A DNA stretch of 64,000 nt from Tsuneonella flava. GTDB lineage: Bacteria; Pseudomonadota; Alphaproteobacteria; Sphingomonadales; Sphingomonadaceae. This document shows positions 33,144 through 41,832 of the stretch, piece after piece. Below the pieces are notes generated by a model. That model made no database searches, had not been told where the DNA came from, and saw only the letters and a program-made list of their open reading frames with translations. Location: NCBI RefSeq assembly GCF_002870965.1, contig NZ_PHSO01000001.1:124001-188000 (forward strand), read 5' to 3'. Numbering within the stretch: the first letter of the stretch is position 1; each line of letters begins with the position of its first letter. A program made the position numbers and the translations under genes.

Positions 33144-35879
33144 ATGTCCACCACCCTGCGGCTGGCCGGAGCGCTCCTGCTCACCAGCGCGCTGACTGCG
33201 CCGGGCCTTGCCCACGCGCAGACCGCGCCCGAACAAACCGACCCGAGTGCAACCCAGCCGGGCGACACAACGGCAAGCGATACGCCTGCCGATCCCGGTG
33301 CGACCAGCGCCGACAGCGCCCCGCCGCAGGACGATCTGGAAGTTTCGATCCCCGGCGGCAGCGAAATCGTCGTCACCGGACGGCGGTTCCAGAATATCGA
33401 GCGTAGCTCAAATCAGGTCGTCTCCGTCCTGTCGAGCGCCGAAATCGCGCGTACCGGCGAAGGCAATATTGCGGGCGCACTGGCGCACGTCCCCGGTCTC
33501 AGTCTGGTCGGCAGCGGGTTCGTCTATGTCCGCGGGCTGGGCGATCGTTACTCGCTGGCCCTGCTCAACGGCCTGCCCCTGCCCAGCCCCGAACCGCTGA
33601 AACGCGTGGTGCCGCTGGATCTGTTCCCGACCGGCGTGATCGCATCGTCGCTGGTGCAGAAAAGCTATTCAGTGAACTATCCGGGTGAATTCGGTGGCGG
33701 GGTCATCAACCTGACCACCAAGGCGACACCCAATCAGCCGTTCCTGAAGATTTCCGCCGGGATTTCGGGCGATACCTTCACCACCGGCAATCTGGGCTAC
33801 ACCTATTACGGCAGCAAGTCCGACTGGTTGGGGTATGACGACGGTTCGCGCAATCCGCCCCCGGCGTTGCAAGACTATTTCGATAAAGGCCTGCTGATCG
33901 GCACGGACGATGTCAATTCGACCGCTATCGCCCGCGAACTGGTGGGCTGGCGCAACGCCGTGATCCAGCAATACGATCACACCCCGGTCAATGTGTCGGG
34001 CAGCATTTCAGCGGGCAAGACCTTCCCGCTGGGCGATCTCGACCTCGGTGTGATCGCAGCGGCCGGATATTCGAACAAGTACCTCACCCGCGAAATCCGC
34101 CAGCAATTGTCGCAAAGCGCCGACCTCAACTCGCTGGAAAAGGATTTCCGCCAGGTCAGCACCGATCAGCGCACTACTGTCAATGGCTTGCTCGGCTTCG
34201 GTCTGGAAGGCAACGGCAACAAACTGCGCTGGACCACGCTGTATATCCACGACACGCTGAAGAAAGCATCGCTCGCATTCGGGCAGCGGCCCGCGCAGAA
34301 CGGCGACACCGACTTCATCGATCAACGCACTGCGTTTTACGAACGCCAGTTGTTCGACACGCAAGCGGTGGCGGAGCTGGAGCTGACGCCCGAACTGCAC
34401 CTCGATGCACGCATGTCCTATGCCAACAGCAAGCGTAAGGCGCCGGGCGAGCTGACATTCGAATATGTCCGCACCAATTCGGATGCGGACCCGTTCGGCC
34501 AGTATTTCGTGAACCGGCTGAACAACGGCAACGGCGGCGATGCCGGGATCACCTTCTCCGACCTGAACGAAGATCTCTATGCCGCCGGGCTTGACCTCAG
34601 CTATCGCGCGACACCGTCGCTCTCGCTGACTGGCGGACTGGCCTATTCGGATACCAAGCGTACCAGTTCGCGGCGCGATTTCCTGTTCCTGGCTCCGAAC
34701 GAATGGCTGGGCAGCCCGTACACCGTAACCGCCATCGGCATGTTGCGGCCCGATCTGCTGCTGTCGCCCAGCGTGATCGATGCATTGGGCATCACGATGA
34801 TCGAAACCGATCCGGGTACGCCCAAATTCGGCGCAGGTCTGACCACCAAGGCCGGGTATCTCAAGGGCAACTGGCAGGTGACCGACAGCATCGCGATCGA
34901 TGCCGGTGTGCGCTACGAAGACGGTTCGCAGTTCACCAAACCGATCCCGGTATTCGTATCGGTGCCGCCATCGGTGCCCGAAGCGACGTTGAAACGCAGT
35001 TACTGGCTGCCTGCCGCCACGCTGACGTTCGATCTGCAAAACTCCATGCAGATCCGCCTCAACGCATCGAAGACGATTGCCCGCCCGCAGTTCCGCGAAC
35101 TGATCGCGCAACCGTATTACGACCCGGAATCGAACCGCCCCTATCGCGGCAACCCGTTGCTGGTCGATAGCGAGCTGTTCAACGCCGAAGCGCGATACGA
35201 ATGGTATTTCGCCCCCGAACAGCGCATATCGCTGGCCGGGTTCTACAAACATATCGACAAACCGATCGAAGCGTTCGTAACCGGTATCGATCTGCTGACC
35301 AGCTATGCCAACGCGCCCAAGGCCGATCTTTATGGCGGCGAACTGGAAGTGGCAAAATACTGGCCGCTTCAGAACATGGGCGGGGATTTCTTCGATGGCC
35401 GCCGGGTCGTGACGATCCTCAACTACACCTATACCAAGTCGAAACTGAAAGTCGGCGCCGACGATACCGTGTCCGTATATGGCGCGGCATCGACTATCGC
35501 GACCGACTATTTCCGCGACGGTGCGCCATTGACGGGCCAGTCGGACCATATCGTCAACCTCCAGCTCGGTCTGGAAGATACCGACCGGCTGTCGCAACAG
35601 ACGTTCCTGCTATCCTACGCCAGCGACCGTGTGGTCAGCCGCGGGCTCAACGGCAGCCCGCCGCAACCCGACGTGATCGAGCGGCCCGGTGTAAAACTCG
35701 ATTTCGTATGGCGCGAAGGGTTCACGTTGTTCGGTGCCGGGATGGAAGCCAAGTTCGAAGCCCGCAATATCTTCGGGCAAGGTCATCAGGAATTCCAGCA
35801 AGCAGGCGACAACCGGATCGATATCAATACCTACGACGTGGGCACGACACTGGCGTTCACGCTGGGTATCGATCTGTAA
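33144..35879 (+). CDS. TonB-dependent receptor with long N-terminal extension
   Basis: 911 residues from the ATG at 33144 with AGGGGGAAC upstream. A signal peptide ends near AHAQ (about residue 25). A disordered Pro/Thr/Asp-rich extension (about 26-65) precedes the TonB box region SEIVVTGRR and the plug (VYVRGLGDRYSLALLNGLPL, PGEFGGGVINLTTK). The 22-strand barrel follows and ends with TLAFTLGIDL. The plug motif RGLGDRYSxALLNGLPLPSP belongs to a widespread receptor class of undefined substrate. Its neighbour upstream is the beta-helix lipoprotein. Confidence 0.88.
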   Translation: MSTTLRLAGALLLTSALTAPGLAHAQTAPEQTDPSATQPGDTTASDTPADPGATSADSAPPQDDLEVSIPGGSEIVVTGRRFQNIERSSNQVVSVLSSAEIARTGEGNIAGALAHVPGLSLVGSGFVYVRGLGDRYSLALLNGLPLPSPEPLKRVVPLDLFPTGVIASSLVQKSYSVNYPGEFGGGVINLTTKATPNQPFLKISAGISGDTFTTGNLGYTYYGSKSDWLGYDDGSRNPPPALQDYFDKGLLIGTDDVNSTAIARELVGWRNAVIQQYDHTPVNVSGSISAGKTFPLGDLDLGVIAAAGYSNKYLTREIRQQLSQSADLNSLEKDFRQVSTDQRTTVNGLLGFGLEGNGNKLRWTTLYIHDTLKKASLAFGQRPAQNGDTDFIDQRTAFYERQLFDTQAVAELELTPELHLDARMSYANSKRKAPGELTFEYVRTNSDADPFGQYFVNRLNNGNGGDAGITFSDLNEDLYAAGLDLSYRATPSLSLTGGLAYSDTKRTSSRRDFLFLAPNEWLGSPYTVTAIGMLRPDLLLSPSVIDALGITMIETDPGTPKFGAGLTTKAGYLKGNWQVTDSIAIDAGVRYEDGSQFTKPIPVFVSVPPSVPEATLKRSYWLPAATLTFDLQNSMQIRLNASKTIARPQFRELIAQPYYDPESNRPYRGNPLLVDSELFNAEARYEWYFAPEQRISLAGFYKHIDKPIEAFVTGIDLLTSYANAPKADLYGGELEVAKYWPLQNMGGDFFDGRRVVTILNYTYTKSKLKVGADDTVSVYGAASTIATDYFRDGAPLTGQSDHIVNLQLGLEDTDRLSQQTFLLSYASDRVVSRGLNGSPPQPDVIERPGVKLDFVWREGFTLFGAGMEAKFEARNIFGQGHQEFQQAGDNRIDINTYDVGTTLAFTLGIDL

Positions 35880-35910
35880 CACCGGCTATATTTCGGAACC
35901 TCCCAAACTT

Positions 35911-35940
35911 CGGGCCGCCTTTCGGGGCGGCCCGTTTTTT
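35911..35940 (+). terminator. Strong rho-independent terminator of the TonB-receptor gene
   Basis: GGGCCGCC (35912-35919) pairs with GGGCGGCCC (35925-35933) around a TTTC-type loop and is followed by seven T residues. It starts 31 bp after the receptor stop codon. Confidence 0.9.
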
Positions 35941-36085
35941 TGGATGGGCACCAGCGATGGCGTGGGCAACTTCTGGAGAAGAGCCCGCTTCCGAAGGCTC
36001 CGATCCGCTAGAGAGCCAGACCCCGGTCCAGGGGCCGCCCTTGCCCCCACCACAACCGCCGCGATAGGCAGAGAACCGTCAGTCT

Positions 36086-36115
36086 ATGGATTGCTTCACT
36101 GCGTTCGCAATGACG
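36086..36115 (-). repeat. Interspersed repeat copy 1 (GTCATTGCGA...GCAATCCA type)
   Basis: On the minus strand it reads CGTCATTGCGAACGCAGTGA then AGCAATCCAT. It is in opposite orientation to copy 2, with which it could form a long stem. The same element, TCATTGCGA-N-GCAATCC, is known as a dispersed intergenic repeat in several bacteria. Confidence 0.7.
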
Positions 36116-36164
36116 AGGGGGAGACGTGTGACCACCTCACACCGTCGTCCCGGACTTGATCCGG

Positions 36165-36180
36165 CCCCCCCCCCCCCCCC
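36165..36180 (+). repeat. Homopolymeric C tract (C16)
   Basis: Sixteen consecutive C residues followed by five T residues, in the non-coding repeat island. Tracts of this length are prone to slippage in vivo and to sequencing error, so the exact count is uncertain. Confidence 0.85.
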
Positions 36181-36291
36181 TTTTTCTTCCAGCGCAGTGC
36201 AGGGGAAAGCTGGCCCCCGGCTCGATGGCCGGGGTGACGGCGCAATGGAAGCGGCCGATTGGCGGACCGCCATGCCCTGCCGCTCCCTCCA

Positions 36292-36334
36292 CGTCATTGC
36301 GAGGAGCCGCAGGCGACGTGGCAATCCATGGACC
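36292..36334 (+). repeat. Interspersed repeat copy 2
   Basis: Begins CGTCATTGCGAGGAGCCGCA and ends GTGGCAATCCATGGACC. Near-identical to copy 3, differing only in the internal CCGCAGGCGACG versus CGTAAGCGACG segment. Confidence 0.75.
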
Positions 36335-36499
36335 TTACCTCACTCCCTCACAGCCGCCGCGATGGGCGGGAACGTCGGGTGGAAGCTTGTCACACGAAGG
36401 CGCGAAGGCACGAAGTGGTTTTGGTTCAGGGTGGGTTTGGTTCAGGGGTAGGCTAGCGCTGTCGATGGTTGGCTAATACTATCGCACACGCCCGCCCTT

Positions 36500-36541
36500 C
36501 GTCATTGCGAGGAGCGTAAGCGACGCGGCAATCCATGGACC
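36500..36541 (+). repeat. Interspersed repeat copy 3
   Basis: Begins CGTCATTGCGAGGAGCGTAA and ends GCGGCAATCCATGGACC, in direct orientation to copy 2, about 170 bp further on. It forms an inverted pair with copy 4. Confidence 0.75.
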
Positions 36542-36589
36542 AAACCTCGTCTCCTCCACAACCGCTGCAATGGGCACCACCGCCCCACC

Positions 36590-36619
36590 TTGGATTGCTT
36601 CGCTGCGTCCACAATGACG
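36590..36619 (-). repeat. Interspersed repeat copy 4
   Basis: On the minus strand it reads CGTCATTGTGGACGCAGCGA then AGCAATCCAA. It is the most diverged copy and is inverted relative to copy 3. Confidence 0.65.
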
Positions 36620-36681
36620 AAAGAGTGGATGGCGCACCGGATCAGATCCGCGGCGCCGAATAATCGGGCGAACCTCACCCT

Positions 36682-37356
36682 CTATGGCGCGTCGAAAACG
36701 TAACCGAGCGAGCGCACTGTGCGTAGCGGGTTGCCTGCCCCGGCGGTCTTCAGCGCGCGGCGCAAGCGCCCGATCCATACGTCGACCGTGCGCGCATCGA
36801 TGGCCGGTTCCTGCTTGCCCAGCCCGGCAATAATCTCTTCTCGCCCCATTACCCGGTTCGCGTTTTCCGCGAAGAACCGCAGCAGGCGGAATTCGTTTGG
36901 CCGCAACACAATCGGTTCGCCCAGCCAACGGGCCTGCAATGCAGTCATGTCGATGGTCAGATCGCCAATCTCGAACCGCTGTGCCGCGTGCCGCATCTGG
37001 CGATGGGTCTGCACCGCCAGCACCCGGTCCAGTATTGCTGTGCGGTCCACCGGGCCGACGATATAGTCGTCTGCCCCGGCCCGCAGCGCACGGCGGCGAT
37101 CTTCGGGGTCGTCTTCTTCCAGCACCATTGTCACGTGCGCTTCTGTCAGGCGGGGATCGGCGCGCAGGCGGCGGCACATTTCGAGGCCCGCCAGATCGTC
37201 CATCACCCAATCGACGAAGGCCCGCACCGGCCCTTCGACCAGCCGTTTCGGCCCGTCGGGATCGAGCCGGTCGAACGTGTATCGGGTGCCGTCGTGGACG
37301 AAATCGTCCATCGTTTCGACAGCGTTTCCAGTCACGAAAATATTGACCACATCCAT
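36682..37356 (-). CDS. OmpR/PhoB-type regulator with degenerate receiver domain
   Basis: 224 residues from the ATG at 37356. The C-terminal winged helix (about residues 130-224) is typical of the OmpR/PhoB family (LRPNEFRLLRFFAENANRVM, TVDVWIGRLRRAL, RTVRSLGYVFD). The receiver (1-120) keeps the phospho-acceptor position Asp49 (AFVDWVMDDLAGLEMC) but lacks the N-terminal acidic pair. It has Leu79 where Thr/Ser is expected and Gly101 (DDYIVGP) in place of the conserved Lys. No histidine kinase is adjacent. It probably works independently of normal phosphorylation. AAGGGGA lies upstream as a weak ribosome-binding site. Confidence 0.82.
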   Translation of the reverse strand: MDVVNIFVTGNAVETMDDFVHDGTRYTFDRLDPDGPKRLVEGPVRAFVDWVMDDLAGLEMCRRLRADPRLTEAHVTMVLEEDDPEDRRRALRAGADDYIVGPVDRTAILDRVLAVQTHRQMRHAAQRFEIGDLTIDMTALQARWLGEPIVLRPNEFRLLRFFAENANRVMGREEIIAGLGKQEPAIDARTVDVWIGRLRRALKTAGAGNPLRTVRSLGYVFDAP

Positions 37357-37420
37357 GTCGTGTGAGTCCCCTTGGTCCCACACCGATTGCCGCGCCGATG
37401 TGACGCGTTCGTGACTATTG

Positions 37421-40366
37421 TTACGCGCTCTCCTCTGCTTTCCCGCTCCCCCGCAACTGGCGGGAATAGAACCAGCCGATGCCAATCAGGCTGAAGCCCA
37501 GCGCCATGAACGAAGCGATCCGCGCCAGCCCGCCCAGCCCGGCGGTATCGACCAGGAATACTTTGGCCACAGCCAGCACCATCAGCACCAGCGAACCGAT
37601 CCGCCAGCTGCGCTGCTGCGAGCGGGCACCCCACCACAGGAACCCGACCGCCAGCACAATGCCGAGCAGCGAACGCAGCAGGTCTTCGCTCTGCCCCATC
37701 GTGCCCGCCACCGGCAGCGATCCTGCGAACAGATGGCGCAGCTCGCTCAACGCATAAAGCGCGATTACCGCCATCGCCGCGGCATCGGCGATCCAGCGCA
37801 GAAATGCGGGGGACTGCGGCAGATGGCGGCGCACAAACAGGATCGTTAGCAGGCCGACGGCATAGGCAGGCAGCAATGCATCGATCACCGGCAGAGTGCC
37901 CACCGCCTGTTCCGCCCACAGCGGATTGTGCAGCATCAGTGTGAACCAGCCGAAATGCGCCAGCCCCGCCAATGCCAGCGACAGCGCAGTGCGATGCCAG
38001 CTTTGCCGTGTGGCCAGCCATGCCGCGCCCAGCAGTATCGCTTCCCACACTGTGCGCTGCATCATCCCGGTGGCCACGAAGTCCGCCCCCGCGACTGCCG
38101 CGAAGGCATGGCGATAGGCGGTGTGGAGCGCGACTGTGCCGGCAACCCCCAGCGCCATCATGGCAGCGCGGCGCGCAGCCCCATCGTTTCGCAGCGCCGT
38201 GGCCAGTGCCACTGCCAGCGCAACGACCAGCGGCACGATATGCAGCGCCACGGTCTTCAGCGCAGGCAGGTCGCCCGATTGCAGCGGGATGCCGACCAGC
38301 GCCTCCACCCCGCCATCCAGCCAGTGGATCAGCGCCGGTATCGCCCACAGCGCCGCAATGCCCAACAGAGCCGCCAGCGCACCCGGCCTCGGCAAACGCC
38401 ATGCAATCAGTGAGGCGACCAGAGCGACACTCCACGCCAGTGCATCGGGCGGCAGCACTTGCGCCACGGCGATATATCCCGCCAGCGCCGCAAGCGCTTC
38501 GCTTGCCAGCCGCCAGCGACCGGGGCTTCCGCGCCATGCCAGAACAGCAAACGCCGCCGTCACCGCCAGCCAGCGGAGCAGGTCTGGCCAACCCGCCTCT
38601 GCGTTCATGCCGATGGCGCGCTCGATCTCGTTGACCATTTCCGGGAATGGTTGCGGCAGGAACAGTGCCAGCAGCAGGCCGACAATCGCCGCACCGCGGG
38701 CAATCGCCAGCCAGCCACTTTCCAGCCGCCGCAAGCCGAGCACCCCGGCGACCAGCACCGGCGCGACCACCGGGGCCGCCCATGCAGGCAGCACCATCAG
38801 CCCCGCCACTCCCGCCAGCGCAGTGGCCGATGCACCTGCACCCACAACTCGGCGCGTGTGCGGCGCAGGGTTCCACCCCAGCCACACCGCCATTGCCGGG
38901 ATCAGTGCAAGCGCAAAGCTCGCCAGCGCCAGCAGCGGCTCGCTCTCCCCACGCAGGAAATGGCCGAACTGCCAATACGATGCAGCCGACAGGCCCAGCG
39001 CCACGCCGCTCGCCTGTGCGAAATCGATAGTGCGGCCATGCCCGCGCCAGATCTGCGCCAACGGCACCGCAGCGAACAGGATCGCCAGCACAGCCGCAAC
39101 AGAGGCAAAACCGGTCGCCGCCGGATCGGGCCACATGCTCAGCAGAGCAACGCCCACTGCCGCGGCGACGGCATTGCCTTCGCGCATCGCCGGACTGCGC
39201 CAGCCAAACCACGCCAGCGCCGCGCCCAACAACAGGTACAGACCCCATTCCAGCACGCCATAGCCGCCCTGATGGACCAGTGCGGCCAGTTGCAGCGCGG
39301 CAATCGCCGCCGCGCCCACGCGCACCAGCCAGTGCAGCCGCCCGCTCCCGCCGGTCAGCGTCGGCAGGATCCCGCCTAGCAGCACGAGATAGATCCCCAG
39401 CACCACCAGATCGCCACCCCGTGGCGCCGCGCCCAGCAACAACAGAGCGCCCCAGCCCAGCCCTCCTGCCAGCGATGCCATGCCCAGCCACACACGGTCC
39501 TGCTGCTTGCCCGTCAGAGTCAGCCCGGCGGTCACCAGCCCGAGGTACAGCGTCAGCAGCGGCAGGTTCGCCTCTTCCCCGCCGACCAGCGCGGGCGCGG
39601 CAAATCCGCCGACCAGCCCCAGCACCGCGCAAGGCAAGCCAAAGCGGTACGACAGCGCAATCGCCGCTGCCGTCACCAGCGCCAGCCCCACGAACGCCAG
39701 CGTCGATCCGATCAGCCCGTATTGCGATCCGGCCAGGTAGAACGCGGCATAGAGCGTCGCCAGCCCGGCCCCGGCCAGCGCCTGCGCCACACGCGGATCG
39801 GCCACCCGGTCGCGCCAGCGATTGGCCACTTCCGCCCCGGCGATCAGCGCCAGACCGAACAGCCCGGCCAGCACCACCCGCACCGGTGGCGTGAGCAACC
39901 CGGCATCGATCGACCAGCGCACAAGGAAGAACCCCGCCACCGCCAGCGTGACTCCGCCCGCCCAGATCGGCAGCAGGCGCCCGAACAAATCCTCGAAATC
40001 GAACGAAGGCCGCCAGTTGAGCACGTTGCGGAGCAGGCTGTCAGCGACCGGTTCATAAGACGCGGAGGCCTTATTCGTCTGCTCCGACGCAGCAGAGGCG
40101 GTGACAACGGGCGCCGCATCGCGCGCCACACGCGGTATTGCCGAAGGGGCCGGCTGCGCGGGCTGCACAGGTGGCACCGCCGGTTGAGCCAGTTCCGCTC
40201 CCTCACGCGTTTCTTCCGCCGCATCTGCCAACGGAGCGGCCGCAGCCCCCCGCCCCCACGCCACACGCTCGGCCTGCAAACGGGCAACCGTCAGCTCAAG
40301 CGCATCGACGCGCCGCCACAGCCACGCAATCGCACCGGCCAGCAGGGCAAGCAGCAAAATATCCAT
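37421..40366 (-). CDS. DUF2339 giant polytopic membrane protein
   Basis: About 981 residues from the ATG at 40366; a TTG four codons upstream with GGAG beside it is an alternative start. An N-terminal helix (MDILLLALLAGAIAWLW) and a coiled-coil-like heptad (ALELTVARLQAERV) are followed by a Pro/Ala-rich linker to about residue 125. More than 20 hydrophobic segments follow to the C-terminus. This layout and FDFEDLFGRLLPIWAGGVTL are typical of DUF2339. The role is unknown; the family is thought to be an inner-membrane transporter or envelope protein. It is not co-transcribed with a recognisable partner. Confidence 0.82.
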   Translation of the reverse strand: MDILLLALLAGAIAWLWRRVDALELTVARLQAERVAWGRGAAAAPLADAAEETREGAELAQPAVPPVQPAQPAPSAIPRVARDAAPVVTASAASEQTNKASASYEPVADSLLRNVLNWRPSFDFEDLFGRLLPIWAGGVTLAVAGFFLVRWSIDAGLLTPPVRVVLAGLFGLALIAGAEVANRWRDRVADPRVAQALAGAGLATLYAAFYLAGSQYGLIGSTLAFVGLALVTAAAIALSYRFGLPCAVLGLVGGFAAPALVGGEEANLPLLTLYLGLVTAGLTLTGKQQDRVWLGMASLAGGLGWGALLLLGAAPRGGDLVVLGIYLVLLGGILPTLTGGSGRLHWLVRVGAAAIAALQLAALVHQGGYGVLEWGLYLLLGAALAWFGWRSPAMREGNAVAAAVGVALLSMWPDPAATGFASVAAVLAILFAAVPLAQIWRGHGRTIDFAQASGVALGLSAASYWQFGHFLRGESEPLLALASFALALIPAMAVWLGWNPAPHTRRVVGAGASATALAGVAGLMVLPAWAAPVVAPVLVAGVLGLRRLESGWLAIARGAAIVGLLLALFLPQPFPEMVNEIERAIGMNAEAGWPDLLRWLAVTAAFAVLAWRGSPGRWRLASEALAALAGYIAVAQVLPPDALAWSVALVASLIAWRLPRPGALAALLGIAALWAIPALIHWLDGGVEALVGIPLQSGDLPALKTVALHIVPLVVALAVALATALRNDGAARRAAMMALGVAGTVALHTAYRHAFAAVAGADFVATGMMQRTVWEAILLGAAWLATRQSWHRTALSLALAGLAHFGWFTLMLHNPLWAEQAVGTLPVIDALLPAYAVGLLTILFVRRHLPQSPAFLRWIADAAAMAVIALYALSELRHLFAGSLPVAGTMGQSEDLLRSLLGIVLAVGFLWWGARSQQRSWRIGSLVLMVLAVAKVFLVDTAGLGGLARIASFMALGFSLIGIGWFYSRQLRGSGKAEESA

Positions 40367-40578
40367 AAACCGCAACAATCTCCGTTTGCGCCCATCATTA
40401 GCTACAAACGCCGGGTTGGAAAGCGTTGTGGCGCGGGTCGCCCTCGGAGAAAGTTTTATTTTACAATAAAAAGATTCATGGTAGTAATAAATAACATTTG
40501 TTAAAATTAATCAATTAACTATCGGTATATTTACCCATAATATATTTATTTATAGCAGCATCAGCTGCAACTGCAGCG

Positions 40579-41166
40579 ATGCCAACTAAAGCAGAACCAA
40601 CGGTAGATCCGTCAAGCTGGGTTATGGCGAGCGATTTTCCGCCCATAAATCAGGCAATATCGAACATTACTTATGAATTGACGGTAAACCGGCAGGGCAA
40701 ACCTGATCGCTGCACGATTGTTTTCAGCAGCCGTTCGACTGAACTCGACGCCGCAGTGTGTGGGGGCGCCATGAAACGGGCGCGTTTCCGTCCGGCAAAA
40801 GACCGCAACGGTGCTCCTGCGTTCTTTGTCCGACGGGAACGGATCAATTTTGTTGCCGACAAAACCCAGGCAGGTGAATACAAGAACGAAGATGCGGACA
40901 TCGTCATATCGCTGCCCGATGTCCCTCAAAACAACAGCTATATGACCGAAGTACTGTTGACGATGGCAGGCGATGGCACACTGAGTGATTGCGCCATCCG
41001 ACAAAGCAACGCCGCCCCTGCGCTCGACAAACTGGCATGCGAAGTGGCCAGCAGCCCGCAGATTGCGGCGCCGATACGCGACGGCAATGGCAACACGGTT
41101 CCGGGCATCCGCAACTATTACGTCGGGTACAGCAACGCCCCGACAGTGGGCGCAATCAGCCGGTAA
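40579..41166 (+). CDS. TonB C-terminal-like domain protein with doubtful 5' end
   Basis: 195 residues from the first ATG. The body has two TonB/energy-transducer-like repeats: ITYELTVNRQGKPDRCTI with ELDAAVCGGAMKRARFRPAKD, and MTEVLLTMAGDGTLSDCAIR with ALDKLACEV. These resemble periplasmic proteins that carry a signal peptide, but this ATG lacks one. In frame upstream the DNA encodes YLPIIYLFIAASAATAA, a good signal-peptide core, after a TAA stop at 40516-40518 and a possible TTG start at 40498. The gene may be damaged at its start or use an unusual initiator. The flanking DNA is AT-rich. Confidence 0.55.
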   Translation: MPTKAEPTVDPSSWVMASDFPPINQAISNITYELTVNRQGKPDRCTIVFSSRSTELDAAVCGGAMKRARFRPAKDRNGAPAFFVRRERINFVADKTQAGEYKNEDADIVISLPDVPQNNSYMTEVLLTMAGDGTLSDCAIRQSNAAPALDKLACEVASSPQIAAPIRDGNGNTVPGIRNYYVGYSNAPTVGAISR

Positions 41167-41362
41167 AGCAGCTCAGGCACAACCGGCGCGGCGCACTTGC
41201 CATCGCCAGAAAACGGGGGAGGCATCGGCGCGCGCCTCCCTTCCAATCGGCGCCACCGACACCGGCCCAATAACCGGATCGGGGCGCAATAGCGCGTACA
41301 CTATATCGCCAAAAATACACACCATTTACCATCTATCAACTCATATCCACTAAGTAAGCTGA

Positions 41363-41629
41363 GTGCTTACGTGGATAATACTTGCGATTTTGGCAGTAAA
41401 TGCCGCAACTTTCGTCAGTTTCTGGCGCGACAAAGTCTATGCAATCAACGGCACACGACGTATTCCAGAAGCCGACCTGCTGAAACTGGCCCTGATCGGC
41501 GGCACCCCCGGCGCATTCCTCGCCCGCCACATGTTCCGCCACAAGACCCGCAAGGAACCGTTCTCAACCTACCTGCAACTGATCGCGGTTATCCAGCTTG
41601 GCGGACTGATCGGTTTCTGGTTGATTTGA
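41363..41629 (+). CDS. DUF1294 small membrane protein
   Basis: 88 residues from a GTG. Two membrane helices (about residues 3-20 and 70-88) flank a basic loop. The DUF1294 pattern is clear: WRDKVYAINGTRRIPEADLL, LALIGGTPGAFLARHMFRHKTRKEPF. The function is unknown. About 200 bp of gene-free DNA lies on each side. Confidence 0.82.
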   Translation: MLTWIILAILAVNAATFVSFWRDKVYAINGTRRIPEADLLKLALIGGTPGAFLARHMFRHKTRKEPFSTYLQLIAVIQLGGLIGFWLI

Positions 41630-41832
41630 TTTTTTGGGTGTAGGTGGATTTACGTTTTGCCTTCCAGTTCTGCCAAAAACGAACCCATAAACGCCCACCA
41701 TTTCTGCGGACAATTGCTGACTCATGCTAAATAGCGATCTGACCATCCGATAAAACTGGACTTGCTGCAAAGGCCCTTAGCACGATCTGGGATCAAACAT
41801 CGATTCCTACGTCAATGGAAACCGGACCTCGA

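Larger units (their letters stand above)
35941..36681. other. Non-coding repeat island
   Basis: About 740 bp without a credible gene. It holds four copies of a 30-43 bp interspersed repeat in two inverted pairs, a 16-base C tract, and fragments resembling other dispersed alphaproteobacterial repeats: GTCCCGGACTTGATCCGG (36146-36163), CCCCGGCTCGATGGCCGGGG near 36217-36236, and a GGCGCGAAGGCACGAAG stretch near 36397. Short open frames here are repeat-derived and lack coding character. There is no transposase. Confidence 0.75.

Noticed and set aside
36086-36619. Possible CRISPR array
   Set aside because: The four repeats are irregularly spaced, occur in both orientations and lack unique spacers of constant length. 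No cas genes are present.
37332-39632. Second minus-strand frame overlapping the DUF2339 gene
   Set aside because: It overlaps a clear polytopic membrane protein in another frame, and its translation is Gly/Ala/Arg-rich noise.
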